NCBI GenBank assembly: GCA_002321335.1
Contig: DCMG01000134.1
Coordinates: 1-25,714, forward strand
DNA length: 25,714 nucleotides
Origin: Bacteroidales bacterium UBA1628
GTDB taxonomy: Bacteria > Bacteroidota > Bacteroidia > Bacteroidales > UBA932
Direction: 5' to 3'
Under the pieces are notes generated by a model. The model saw nothing but the letters and a program-made list of their open reading frames with translations. It did not search any database and had not been told where the DNA came from. The position numbers were made by a program, and so were the translations under genes. This document shows, in pieces, positions 1 through 8,192 of the stretch (position 1 is the stretch's first letter; each line of letters opens with the position of its first letter).

Positions 1-2151
1 GAGGCTGGTGGTACGGGCTACCTTTTCGGGCAGGATAACGGAGCCATAATCGGAGACGGCAAGAATCCTACACTCTCCGATCCAAGCGTCTCGATCAAAA
101 TGTCAGCGATGAACAGAAGCACGCTAGATGTGTTCGGTTTTGAACTAGCCGAAGGATCGTGGGACAATTTTGTCAGCGTCTGGGACTACGCTTTCAGCGA
201 ATCCGCTGCGAAGAAGTACGGTGTCGGAGTCGGCGGGCATATAATGATAAGGGACTGGCAGTCCGGTACTTACCATGATGCTAACGTTGTGGCGATCTAT
301 AAGGACATGCCTATGAACTCCGATCTTTCCAGTTTCGAGGCGATCTGCCCGATCGGAGACCAATCCATAAACAGCTGGAGCGAGTGGAGCTACCCTTATT
401 ACTTCAAGGCCAAGGAAGGCGTGTCCAAGGATGATCTTGAGGCCGCCGCACGCAAGGTTATGGAAGACTTGATTGGAGGTGATGCTGACGCCAGCGACGA
501 AGAAAAGGCTGAGTCCATCAAGCGTACCAGAGTCCATCTGATTCCTCTGACAGAAACCTACTTTGACCAGACCATCGGCAATCGCAACGGTGCCAGCGGC
601 AACAAGTCAACGACTTACACATTGCTGGCCGTCGCTCTTCTTGTCATTATCATCGCGTTCATCAACTTTGTGAACTTCTTCTTCGCCCTCGTTCCAGTGC
701 GAGTGCATTCGGTCAACACCAGAAAGGTTCTCGGAGCCTCAAGGGCGAGCCTTATCCTGGACTGCGTGATGGAGGCTGTGTCGCTGATAGCCGTTTCGTT
801 AGCCTTGGCGGCGGCTGTCGTGATGCTGTTCCAGACCTCTACGGCTGCGAACCTCATCACCTGCTCCACAGCATTCGGAGCGAATATGTCCGTAGGCATA
901 TTCACAATCATTCTTGGACTTTTCTTCGCTGTTGTGACAAGTCTTTATCCCGCGTTCTACATCACCTCTTTCTCGCCGGCGCTCGCCCTCAAAGGTTCGT
1001 TCGCGTCAAGCTCCAAGGGTCGTGTGTTCAGGTACTTGCTTGTCGGATTGCAGTTCCTGATCTCTATCTCGCTGATCATCTGTGCCACTTTCGTGGGACT
1101 TCAGAGGAAGTTTATGCTCAGCCACGATATGGGCTTTGACCGTGAGGAACTCATCACCGCCAATGTGAACCGTACTGTTGGCAAATCCGCAGAGGCCCTG
1201 AGCTCCAAATTGAGGGAAGATCCTCAGATCAAGGACATCTCCTGGGCTGACGGTGACCTTGTGAAGCCTTCACGTATGGGCTGGGGCAGAATGTACAAGG
1301 GAGAGCAGATCAGCTTCCAGTGCTATCCTGTAGCTTGGAACTTCTTGAAATTCATGGGAATCCCAGTCGTTGAAGGACGTGACTTCACTCAGGCTGACGA
1401 GCAGAGCGAGAACGGAGTGTTCATATTCAATGAGACAGCGAAGAACAAGTTCGGCTTCACCTTGGAGGAAAAAATGCCGGGGCATATGGATGAGGGAGAG
1501 GCGGAGGTCGCAGGCTTCTGCCGCGATTTCAATTTCACGTCATTGAAGAACGAGGTGTCACCTTTGGCTCTGTACATATTCGGAAAACATCCTTGGCGTC
1601 CTCTCACCACACTTCTGGTGCGCACCGAGAAGAACGCCGACATCCCGGCCATCATGAAGAAGATCGCTTCCGCGGTTTCAGAGATAGACCCGACTGTCAA
1701 TCCGGATGACGTTGATGTACAGCTCTTTGACAAGAAACTTCAGGGACAGTATGTGACCGAGGCCAACTTCTCCCGCCTCATCACCCTATTCACTTTGCTC
1801 GCGATCATCATCTCGCTGATGGGAGTCTTCGGACTCGTGATGTTCGAGACTGAGTACCGCCGCAAGGAGATCGGAGTAAGGCGCGTGAACGGAGCCACGA
1901 TAGGTGAGATCCTCAAGATGTTCAACATTGAGTTCGCGAGGATCGTGCTGATCTGCTTTGTGATAGCGACACCTATCTCATGGTGGATAGTCAACCGCTA
2001 CCTGTCTGGGTTCGCCTACAGGGTGCCGATTTACTTCTGGGTGTTCGCTCTGGCGCTTGTCGCTGTGCTGCTGATCACAGCTCTGGTCGTCACTGCACGC
2101 TGCTACGGTGCCGCCACCGAGAATCCAAGCGTCACGCTGAAGAAAGAATAA
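1..2151 (+). CDS. ABC transporter permease, FtsX/MacB-like (5' truncated)
   Basis: The reading frame is open from the first base, so the true start lies upstream; 716 residues are visible. A periplasmic-type domain is followed by hydrophobic segments near nt 616-690, 760-835, 880-960 and 1030-1100, a second extracytoplasmic domain, and three more segments near nt 1780-1850, 1930-1990 and 2030-2095. This is the duplicated MacB_PCD + FtsX layout of large ABC3 permeases. The cytoplasmic signature occurs in both halves (NTRKVLGAS and YRRKEIGVRRVNGAT). Such proteins work with a separate ATPase in export or mechanotransmission across the inner membrane; the substrate cannot be inferred. The ATPase and sister permeases probably lie upstream. 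A strong terminator follows about 85 bases after the stop. Confidence 0.93.
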   Translation, partial: EAGGTGYLFGQDNGAIIGDGKNPTLSDPSVSIKMSAMNRSTLDVFGFELAEGSWDNFVSVWDYAFSESAAKKYGVGVGGHIMIRDWQSGTYHDANVVAIYKDMPMNSDLSSFEAICPIGDQSINSWSEWSYPYYFKAKEGVSKDDLEAAARKVMEDLIGGDADASDEEKAESIKRTRVHLIPLTETYFDQTIGNRNGASGNKSTTYTLLAVALLVIIIAFINFVNFFFALVPVRVHSVNTRKVLGASRASLILDCVMEAVSLIAVSLALAAAVVMLFQTSTAANLITCSTAFGANMSVGIFTIILGLFFAVVTSLYPAFYITSFSPALALKGSFASSSKGRVFRYLLVGLQFLISISLIICATFVGLQRKFMLSHDMGFDREELITANVNRTVGKSAEALSSKLREDPQIKDISWADGDLVKPSRMGWGRMYKGEQISFQCYPVAWNFLKFMGIPVVEGRDFTQADEQSENGVFIFNETAKNKFGFTLEEKMPGHMDEGEAEVAGFCRDFNFTSLKNEVSPLALYIFGKHPWRPLTTLLVRTEKNADIPAIMKKIASAVSEIDPTVNPDDVDVQLFDKKLQGQYVTEANFSRLITLFTLLAIIISLMGVFGLVMFETEYRRKEIGVRRVNGATIGEILKMFNIEFARIVLICFVIATPISWWIVNRYLSGFAYRVPIYFWVFALALVAVLLITALVVTARCYGAATENPSVTLKKE

Positions 2152-2236
2152 CCATGGCATGCCGGAACTCTGGCTTCATGAATATAAATTTAGAGAAATC
2201 AGCACATTAGAAAGACTTTTTTTCAATGAATATGTT

Positions 2237-2271
2237 GGAGCGGCTCGCTATTTGCGGGTCGTTCCTTTTTG
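2237..2271 (+). terminator. Rho-independent terminator after the ABC permease
   Basis: A 12-bp stem (2237-2248 with 2254-2265, including G-U pairs) closes a 5-base loop TATTT and runs directly into five T residues. It ends the permease transcript before the hydrolase gene. Confidence 0.85.
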
Positions 2272-2336
2272 TTAACATGCGGGAAGTGCCCGGTTTGCGA
2301 TCAGGTGTTTTCCCGCGAAATTCAACCACATAATTT

Positions 2337-3422
2337 ATGAAGCGTTCAACTTTTTTCTTCGCCATCGCATTGGTCGCAGCGGCCTTGATGGCATCGTTTC
2401 AGAACTGCCGCGCCTGCACAGGCATCACCCTCAAAGCCAAGGACGGAACCAAAGTCGTAGCCCGCACGATCGAGTGGGCCGCCTCCGACAATGAATGCCG
2501 TTGGGTTGTCGTACCACGCGGGCACACCTGGAAATCATTCATCCCCGGCGGCGGGACCGGCAGAAGTTTTACCAATGAATATGGCTACGTCGGTGTCGCT
2601 GTGGTCCAAGACGAGCTGATGATGGAGGGTATGAACGAGAAAGGCCTCTCCGCCGGCCTGTTCTATTTCCCTGACTACGGAAAGTATGAGGAATATTCGG
2701 AATCCAATTATGACTCGAACATCTCTGATTTCCAACTCGTTTCTTATATTCTTGGTTGTTGCGCCACTGTTGATGAGGTCAAGGCCGAGATCGCGAAGGT
2801 GCATATTCATGGATTCGACCCTCGTTCCTCGACCGTGCATTGGCGGTTCGCCGAGCCTTCCGGCCGCCAGATTGTGCTGGAAATCATTGACGGGAAATGC
2901 ATCTTCTATGAGAACACGGTCGGAGTTCTGACCAACTCTCCTTCCTTCGACTGGCATCTGACCAATCTGAACAACTACGTCAACCTGCTTCCGGGACGCA
3001 CTGAACCTCACACACTTGGGAATATGTCCCTGTCCTCTTTCGGTGGAGGAAGCGCGATGCTCGGTCTGCCAGGAGACTTTACCCCGCCTTCAAGGTTTGT
3101 CCGCGCGGCCTTCTTCCAGAACACCGCTCCCGTGAAGCCGAATGCTGAGGAATCAGCGCTTCAAGCTTTCCATATTCTCGGATCGATGGAGATTCCTATC
3201 GGGGCACAGTTCGCGCAGGGACAGGAGCCGGCTGACATTCCGAGTGCCACACAGTGCACTTGTGTCAGTGACATGTCAGGTTTAAGGTTCTACTGGCGTT
3301 CAATGTACGATGGCGGCATCAGATGCATTGATCTTAAGGAGATTAACTTTAAGAAAATGGGACTGAAATCGGAACTCTTGATCCCTTCCAAGAAGGAATT
3401 CGTACATTATATCAAATTTTAA
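2337..3422 (+). CDS. Secreted linear amide C-N hydrolase (choloylglycine hydrolase family)
   Basis: This 361-residue Ntn hydrolase belongs to the family of bile salt hydrolase and penicillin V acylase. Residues 1-26 form a signal peptide (basic MKR, hydrophobic core, cleavage after ...NCRA). Cleavage exposes Cys27, the expected N-terminal nucleophile, in CTGITLKAKDG. An ARTIEW motif follows, with Arg43, and Glu46 where classical bile salt hydrolases have Asp. A later GVLTNSPSFDWHLTNL segment matches the conserved Asn region. The product is predicted periplasmic or exported. Substrate (conjugated bile acid, penicillin V, N-acyl amino acid) cannot be decided. It is a single-gene unit between a terminator and ferritin. 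A dyad (2279-2285 with 2310-2316) lies in the leader, but I see no clear promoter. Confidence 0.9.
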   Translation: MKRSTFFFAIALVAAALMASFQNCRACTGITLKAKDGTKVVARTIEWAASDNECRWVVVPRGHTWKSFIPGGGTGRSFTNEYGYVGVAVVQDELMMEGMNEKGLSAGLFYFPDYGKYEEYSESNYDSNISDFQLVSYILGCCATVDEVKAEIAKVHIHGFDPRSSTVHWRFAEPSGRQIVLEIIDGKCIFYENTVGVLTNSPSFDWHLTNLNNYVNLLPGRTEPHTLGNMSLSSFGGGSAMLGLPGDFTPPSRFVRAAFFQNTAPVKPNAEESALQAFHILGSMEIPIGAQFAQGQEPADIPSATQCTCVSDMSGLRFYWRSMYDGGIRCIDLKEINFKKMGLKSELLIPSKKEFVHYIKF

Positions 3423-3507
3423 TCTTTATAATTTGTGAATATGCCCTTTCAGGCATGCTTTTAGCATTTGAAAAGTTCGTTTATTGAATTTTTTAAATAT
3501 CAATACT

Positions 3508-3987
3508 ATGATTTCAGAGAAACTTGTTAAAGCTTTCAACGATCAGATTGTCGCTGAGCTTTGGTCTTCGAATCTTTATCTTCAGATGGCTTTCTACCTT
3601 AAGAAAGAAGGATGGAACGGCTTCGCAAACTGGATGCTCAAACAGGCTGACGAGGAGAAGGAGCACGCTCTCAAGCTCGCTGACTATGCCATCAAGCGTG
3701 GAGGTGAGGTTAAGGTCGGAATGATTGATGTCGTTCCTGACGGTTGGGGATCGCTTCAGGATGTGTTCGAGCACGTCTATGAGCATGAATGCCACGTTTC
3801 CAAACTGATCAACGATCTTGTTGATGTGGCTGTGGCAGAGAACGACAAGGCCACGGTTGAGTTCCTGAACTGGTTCATTCGCGAGCAGGTCGAGGAGGAG
3901 GATTCCGCCTTGTCAATTGTCGAGAGGCTCAAGAAGGCTGGCGAGGCCGGGGCGTTCTTCGTTGACGCTGAGCTTGCGAAAAGGTAA
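3508..3987 (+). CDS. ftnA: Ferritin (bacterial FtnA type)
   Basis: This 159-residue non-heme ferritin oxidises Fe(II) and stores iron in a 24-subunit cytoplasmic shell. All ferroxidase ligands fall at canonical numbers: Glu17, Tyr24, Glu50, His53 (DEEKEHA), Glu94 (YEHECH), Gln127 and Glu130. I start at ATG 3508 (MISEKLVKAF) because it gives the family's usual N-terminus; an in-frame TTG at 3484 would add an AT-rich, non-homologous extension. It is monocistronic, with an 85-base AT-rich upstream gap and a strong terminator 25 bases after the stop. No clear iron-responsive operator is visible. Confidence 0.97.
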   Translation: MISEKLVKAFNDQIVAELWSSNLYLQMAFYLKKEGWNGFANWMLKQADEEKEHALKLADYAIKRGGEVKVGMIDVVPDGWGSLQDVFEHVYEHECHVSKLINDLVDVAVAENDKATVEFLNWFIREQVEEEDSALSIVERLKKAGEAGAFFVDAELAKR

Positions 3988-4012
3988 TTGTTTACGATGA
4001 AAACTTCAGAAA

Positions 4013-4045
4013 GGGGCTGACCGGATTTCCGGTCGGCTCCTTTTT
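4013..4045 (+). terminator. Rho-independent terminator after ferritin
   Basis: A 12-bp stem (4013-4024 with 4029-4040, including G-U pairs), four-base loop ATTT, then five T residues. It lies immediately before the putative mazG promoter. Confidence 0.88.
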
Positions 4046-4047
4046 AG

Positions 4048-4081
4048 TTTGCATCACTTTCAAGAGAATTTATTAATTTTG
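4048..4081 (+). promoter_or_regulatory. Bacteroides-type promoter for mazG
   Basis: TTTG at 4048-4051 and TAATTTTG at 4074-4081 match the Bacteroides -33 and -7 elements, with a 22-base spacer, slightly longer than usual. The -7 element ends only six bases before the mazG ATG at 4088, so the transcript would be nearly or fully leaderless. Confidence 0.55.
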
Positions 4082-4087
4082 TGGAAT

Positions 4088-4906
4088 ATGAACAATAAGG
4101 AAAAGAAACTTGAGGCGTTCGAACGGGCTCTGGAAGTGATGGACAGGCTTCGCTCCGAGTGTCCGTGGAACCACGCCCAGACCATCGACACCCTGCGTCC
4201 GATGACGGTCGAGGAGGTGTATGAACTAAGTGACGCCGTGATGAAGAAGGACGAAGCCGCCCTTGAGAAAGAACTCGGGGACGTGTTCCTTCACGTGATA
4301 TTCTATGCCAAGATCGCTGAGGAGGAAGGTCGCTACGACATCGCCGATGTGATGAACAAGCTTTGTGAGAAGATGATTTATCGCCATCCTCACGTGTTCT
4401 CGACCACAAAGGTGGCCGATGCGGAACAGGTGTCGGAGAACTGGGAGATGCTCAAGGCCAAGGAGAAAGGTGGCAACAAACGCATCCTTTCCGGAATCCC
4501 GGACGCGATGCCGCCAATCCTGAAGGCGTTCTCGATGCAGGACAAGGCCCGCGGAGTGGGCTTCGACTGGGAGGAGAAGAGTCAGGTCTGGGACAAGGTC
4601 AAAGAAGAGCAGGGGGAATTGCAGGCTGAGATGGACGCGATGGACTCCGCCGTCACGGATGAGGGCAGAAAGGCGGCAATGGACAGGGCAGAAGAGGAAC
4701 TTGGGGATTTCATGTTCGCCACGATCAATGCCGCCAGGCTTTACGGCTTGAATCCGGACACGGCTCTTAATCGTGCCTGTGACAAGTTCCGCCGCCGTTT
4801 CACCTATTTGGAGGAGAACACGATCCGTAAAGGCCGCGACCTTCATGACATGACTCTCGCCGAGATGGATGAAATCTGGGATGAAGGAAAGGCGAAAGGG
4901 CTATAA
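4088..4906 (+). CDS. mazG: Nucleoside triphosphate pyrophosphohydrolase MazG
   Basis: This 272-residue all-alpha NTP pyrophosphatase hydrolyses (d)NTPs to NMP and PPi; in E. coli MazG cleans nucleotide pools and lowers ppGpp. It has two MazG repeats. The first has CPWNHAQT, EEVYEL and KELGDVFLHV; the second, C-terminal, has EEQGELQAE and EEELGDFMFA, giving the EExxE...ExxD metal-binding pattern. The C-terminal IRKGRDLHDM...MDEIWDEGK is typical of full-length MazG. The ATG at 4088 is chosen because KLEAFERALEVMDRLR is the usual beginning; the frame runs open upstream to 4049. It has its own promoter and ends 106 bases before the next gene. Confidence 0.96.
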   Translation: MNNKEKKLEAFERALEVMDRLRSECPWNHAQTIDTLRPMTVEEVYELSDAVMKKDEAALEKELGDVFLHVIFYAKIAEEEGRYDIADVMNKLCEKMIYRHPHVFSTTKVADAEQVSENWEMLKAKEKGGNKRILSGIPDAMPPILKAFSMQDKARGVGFDWEEKSQVWDKVKEEQGELQAEMDAMDSAVTDEGRKAAMDRAEEELGDFMFATINAARLYGLNPDTALNRACDKFRRRFTYLEENTIRKGRDLHDMTLAEMDEIWDEGKAKGL

Positions 4907-4938
4907 TATTATACTTTATTAAACTTTGGCAGTCCATA

Positions 4939-4970
4939 TTTGTCCAAAACAAGACTATTTCTTAAATTTG
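4939..4970 (+). promoter_or_regulatory. Bacteroides-type promoter for the YghO-like gene
   Basis: TTTG at 4939-4942, a 20-base spacer, and TAAATTTG at 4963-4970: an exact match to the Bacteroides -33/-7 consensus. The leader to ATG 5013 would be about 36-40 bases. Confidence 0.75.
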
Positions 4971-5012
4971 TAGATGTCTTCCTGAGAAAGGAACATTGTA
5001 GAATGGATATTT

Positions 5013-6131
5013 ATGCCTGATTATAAAGTAGTTGAGGTTGTGAGCAGAAGGGACCTGATGAATTTCATCAAGTTCCCTGACCGTCTTTACAAAGATTGCC
5101 CTCAGTATGTTCCCGCCCTTCACAGCGACCAGGTCAAATCTTTGACCAAAGTATCGACTCTTTCCTATTGCACGAGGAAGATGTGGATGGTCATGGATGG
5201 CAAGACTGTTGTCGGCCGCATCTGCGGGATGATAAATCCTCGCTACAACGCATTGTATGACAAGAAAAGAGCCCGTTTCGGATGGTTTGACACCATCGAT
5301 GACTTCGAGGTGGCTAAACTGCTTTTGGACACGGCCGAGAGATGGGCGAAGGAAAATGGAATGAACGAGATCCATGGCCCTCTTTATTACAACACTCTCG
5401 GAAAGCAGGGAATGCTGGTTGAGGGATTCGAGAACATCCCGCCGTTCAACTGCCTTTACAACTATCCTTACTACAATGATTTCGTGACGAGGCTTGGCTA
5501 CGTGAAGGAATGCGACTGGCTTCAGTACAAGGTCGCTGCCGACCAGCCTCTGCAGGAGAAAATCACCAGGATCGCCGGTCTGCTGAAGCAGAGGTACAAC
5601 CTGCACGAAGGCAGTCTGAACAAACTCAAGAAGGACAAGAAGATGGTCCGTTACTTCTTTGATGTCTACAACGAGAGTTTCGCGAAATCTGTCTACAACT
5701 TCATTCCTTTCACCAAGGAGGAGATTGACGAGGAGGCAAGCGAGGTTCTGAGTTTCGTTTCGGACAAGACGAGCAGCATAATTTTCGATGACAAAGAGGA
5801 ACTTGTAGGATTCGGAATAACTTTTCCGTCCATTTCCAGGGCTCTCCAAAAGGCTAAGGGACACTTGTTCCCGTTCGGTTGGTTCCACCTTTTGATGGCG
5901 ATGTTCAGGTACGATACAGTTGACCTGATGATCAATGGGGCCGTGCCTAAGTGGCAGAACACCGGGGTGTCATCGATCTACCACTGCACGATGTCGGAAA
6001 AGTACCGCAAAGCCGGCACGAAATGGGCGATAACCAACCCGCAGATCGAGTCAAACGGGGCTGTCAACGTGTGGGGAAAGTACGAGCATGAACTTTTCAT
6101 GCGCCGCCGTTGCTACCTCAAGTCGATTTAG
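5013..6131 (+). CDS. YghO-like protein with GNAT-type fold, function unknown
   Basis: This is a 372-residue soluble protein with no signal peptide or membrane segment. The N-terminal half resembles the conserved YghO family: a VVGRICGMINPRYN segment, then RARFGWFDTIDD, then MNEIHGPL and GMLVEGFENIP. These are the signature blocks of that family, whose structure is expected to be acetyltransferase-like. A C-terminal domain carries FGITFPSISRAL and an Arg-rich end. No member's reaction is known to me, so an acetyltransferase role is only a fold-based guess. It has its own promoter, and a REP-like repeat lies just after the stop. Confidence 0.8.
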   Translation: MPDYKVVEVVSRRDLMNFIKFPDRLYKDCPQYVPALHSDQVKSLTKVSTLSYCTRKMWMVMDGKTVVGRICGMINPRYNALYDKKRARFGWFDTIDDFEVAKLLLDTAERWAKENGMNEIHGPLYYNTLGKQGMLVEGFENIPPFNCLYNYPYYNDFVTRLGYVKECDWLQYKVAADQPLQEKITRIAGLLKQRYNLHEGSLNKLKKDKKMVRYFFDVYNESFAKSVYNFIPFTKEEIDEEASEVLSFVSDKTSSIIFDDKEELVGFGITFPSISRALQKAKGHLFPFGWFHLLMAMFRYDTVDLMINGAVPKWQNTGVSSIYHCTMSEKYRKAGTKWAITNPQIESNGAVNVWGKYEHELFMRRRCYLKSI

Positions 6132-6144
6132 GAATATACCAGAT

Positions 6145-6170
6145 CGGTTGCTGAGCTTGTCGAAGCGCCG
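6145..6170 (+). repeat. REP-like palindromic element, degenerate copy
   Basis: Contains the core CTGAGCTTGTCGAAG with imperfect arms (CGGTTGCT against AGCGCCG). It lies 14 bases after the stop of the YghO-like gene, ahead of prfA. A small hairpin (6211-6215 with 6222-6226) follows in the prfA leader. Confidence 0.7.
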
Positions 6171-6252
6171 AAGCATCGAATGGCAAATGATTATAAAGGC
6201 TCAGTGGCCACCGGTCAAGAAACCGGATTAGAAGAAAAATAAACCATTGAAT

Positions 6253-7347
6253 ATGGCAGAGAACAACACATTAGTGGACAAGATCCTGGCTCTTCAGGAC
6301 AAATATGAGTCACTTCAGAAGCAGCTTGCTGATCCTGAAGTGATCGCTGACATGAAGAAATACGTCCAACTCAACAAGGACTACAAGGAGCTTGAGCCGA
6401 TCATCAAGACCGGTCTTGAGTACAAGAAAATGATCGATGAGTTGGCAGAGGCCAAGGACATCATGATCAACGAGAAGGACGAGGATCTCAGGGACATGGC
6501 CAAGGCGGAGATCGCCGAGATTGAGCCGAAAATCCCGGAGATGGAGGAGCAGATAAAGATTCTTCTTATTCCTGCGGATCCTGATGACAACAAGAACGCC
6601 ATCATAGAGATCCGTGGCGGCACAGGCGGTGACGAGGCTGCCATATTTGCCGGTGACCTTTTCAGAATGTACTCAAAGTACGCTGAGAAACGAGGCTGGA
6701 AACTGGAGGTCAACGATGAGACCCCGGGCACTGCCGGCGGCTACAAGCAGATCGTTTTCAAGCTTTCTTCCAACGATGAGGGAGTGTACGGCATCATGAA
6801 ATATGAGTCCGGTGTCCACCGCGTCCAGAGGGTCCCTCAGACTGAGACACAGGGCCGGATCCAGACCTCAGCCGCTTCCGTGGCTGTCTTCCCTGAGGCA
6901 GGGGAGTTCGATGTGGATCTCAAGTGGGATGACATCCGTCTTGACCTTTTCTGCTCGTCAGGCCCTGGCGGTCAGGGAGTGAACACGACCTATTCCGCCG
7001 TGCGTCTTACCCACCTCCCGACCGGTCTTGTCGTGCAGTGTCAGGAGGAGCGTTCTCAGCTCAAGAACAAGGACAGGGCGTTCGAGGAGTTGAGAACACG
7101 ACTCTACAACCTTGAGCATCAGAAGTATCTCGACGAGATCGGCGCGAAGCGCAAGACGATGGTCTCGACGGGTGACCGCTCGGCCAAGATCCGCACGTAC
7201 AACTATCCGCAGGGCCGAGTGACCGACCACCGCATCAACTGGTCGATGTACAATCTCCCTGTGTTCATGGACGGTGACATTCAGGAGTGCATCAACCAAC
7301 TCCAGATTGCAGAGAACGCCGAGCGTCTTAAAGAGGCCGGCGAATAA
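6253..7347 (+). CDS. prfA: Peptide chain release factor 1
   Basis: This 364-residue class I release factor recognises UAA and UAG in the ribosomal A site and triggers peptidyl-tRNA hydrolysis. The GGQ catalytic motif is at 239-241 in [12 protein letters not shown]. The stop-codon reading PxT motif is PQT at 195-197 in [14 protein letters not shown], which identifies RF1 rather than RF2 (SPF). The N-terminal part is the coiled-coil domain 1. ATG 6253 is preferred over an in-frame TTG six bases upstream. A perfect 16-bp hairpin made from a REP-like element follows 13 bases after the stop. RF2 is not in the window. Confidence 0.98.
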   Translation: MAENNTLVDKILALQDKYESLQKQLADPEVIADMKKYVQLNKDYKELEPIIKTGLEYKKMIDELAEAKDIMINEKDEDLRDMAKAEIAEIEPKIPEMEEQIKILLIPADPDDNKNAIIEIRGGTGGDEAAIFAGDLFRMYSKYAEKRGWKLEVNDETPGTAGGYKQIVFKLSSNDEGVYGIMKYESGVHRVQRVPQTETQGRIQTSAASVAVFPEAGEFDVDLKWDDIRLDLFCSSGPGGQGVNTTYSAVRLTHLPTGLVVQCQEERSQLKNKDRAFEELRTRLYNLEHQKYLDEIGAKRKTMVSTGDRSAKIRTYNYPQGRVTDHRINWSMYNLPVFMDGDIQECINQLQIAENAERLKEAGE

Positions 7348-7360
7348 TTATAATCATATG

Positions 7361-7403
7361 ACAACGTCCGGTCACTGAGCTTGTCGAAGTGACCGGACGT
7401 TGT
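7361..7403 (+). terminator. REP-like palindrome acting as prfA terminator
   Basis: A perfect 16-bp inverted repeat (7361-7376 with 7388-7403) around the 11-base loop GAGCTTGTCGA, followed by the weak T-rich stretch TATTTAT. It is one copy of the interspersed palindromic family with unusually extended arms. Its position between convergent genes suggests a terminator that works in both directions. Confidence 0.75.
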
Positions 7404-7425
7404 TATTTATCATACCAGAAAGCAG

Positions 7426-7449
7426 CGCCTCGACAAGCTCGGCGACCGG
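7426..7449 (-). repeat. REP-like palindromic element, inverted copy
   Basis: Read on the minus strand this has the core GAGCTTGTCGAGG flanked by GGTCGCC and GGCG. It lies 22 bases from the preceding copy and in opposite orientation, ending just before the stop of the convergent nucleotidyltransferase gene. Confidence 0.65.
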
Positions 7450-7451
7450 AA

Positions 7452-8192
7452 CTACTTTGAGATTCCGTTGTAGTGTTCGCAGACGGAATGGTAACTTTCC
7501 AGATTGCCTATGTCGAAGCGGTGTCCTGGCATCTCCATGGCGTGTACCGGTACTTGTGTCGCAAGCCATGCGATGTAACTGCCAGGAGCGTCCGTGCCAC
7601 AACCGGCGGCGATGCCATCAGGAATTCTGGTCGCATCCTTTCTGGTATAGTAGTAAAAAGGAGGGCAGCACCAATGTGATCGTGGTTCGGCAGGCTTTTC
7701 CTGCATCCCCAGGATTAGATCCTTGTTGTTGACCTCAAGCACACCGCATTTGCGCAGCCTGTCCTCGGATGGCTCGTAGAAGCGCATCACGCAGGAAGTC
7801 CCTTTTGAACGGGAATATTCAATGAACTTCACCAGACTGAAATCCAGCACATTGTCTCCGGCGATGACGAGCATGTCATCATCAAGTCCAAGGCTGTCGA
7901 TCGCGAACAGGATGTCACGCACGGCCCCCAAACGGGTCTCGTTCGTGGAGGTTCCGTCATCGACCACGGTGATCTTGTCGTCCGGCCGTCCGGCCGCCCA
8001 TTCCGTGAAGTGGCAGACAAACTTATGGTTTGAGATGACGGCATATTCATCAACAGCTCCGGAGGTTTTGATGTCATCCACGAGCCAGTCCAGAATGGCT
8101 TTGTCCCGAACTTTCAGCAATGGCTTCGGGAAATTTTCAGTCAAGGGGTACAATCGTGTGGCGTACCCGGCGGCCAGTATCAGACATTTCAT
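7452..8192 (-). CDS. Sugar-1-phosphate nucleotidyltransferase (NTP_transferase family)
   Basis: This 246-residue, single-domain cytoplasmic enzyme probably joins a sugar-1-phosphate to an NTP, releasing pyrophosphate. The nucleotide-binding signature is at residues 5-27, with LILAAGYATRLYPLT followed by FPKPLL. A metal-binding Asp appears in VIAGDNVLDF. The protein ends after the catalytic domain, without the left-handed beta-helix of GlmU or GlgC. The start ATG overlaps the stop of the upstream kinase gene as ATGA, so translation is coupled. The pairing suggests it uses the kinase product. The sugar and the NTP (UTP, CTP, GTP or dTTP) cannot be told. A choline-phosphate cytidylyltransferase (LicC-like) is a less likely alternative. 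Confidence 0.85.
   Translation of the reverse strand: MKCLILAAGYATRLYPLTENFPKPLLKVRDKAILDWLVDDIKTSGAVDEYAVISNHKFVCHFTEWAAGRPDDKITVVDDGTSTNETRLGAVRDILFAIDSLGLDDDMLVIAGDNVLDFSLVKFIEYSRSKGTSCVMRFYEPSEDRLRKCGVLEVNNKDLILGMQEKPAEPRSHWCCPPFYYYTRKDATRIPDGIAAGCGTDAPGSYIAWLATQVPVHAMEMPGHRFDIGNLESYHSVCEHYNGISK

Noticed and set aside
3484..3507. TTG start for ferritin
   Set aside because: Adds eight AT-rich-encoded residues absent from ferritins; the ATG at 3508 restores exact ligand numbering.
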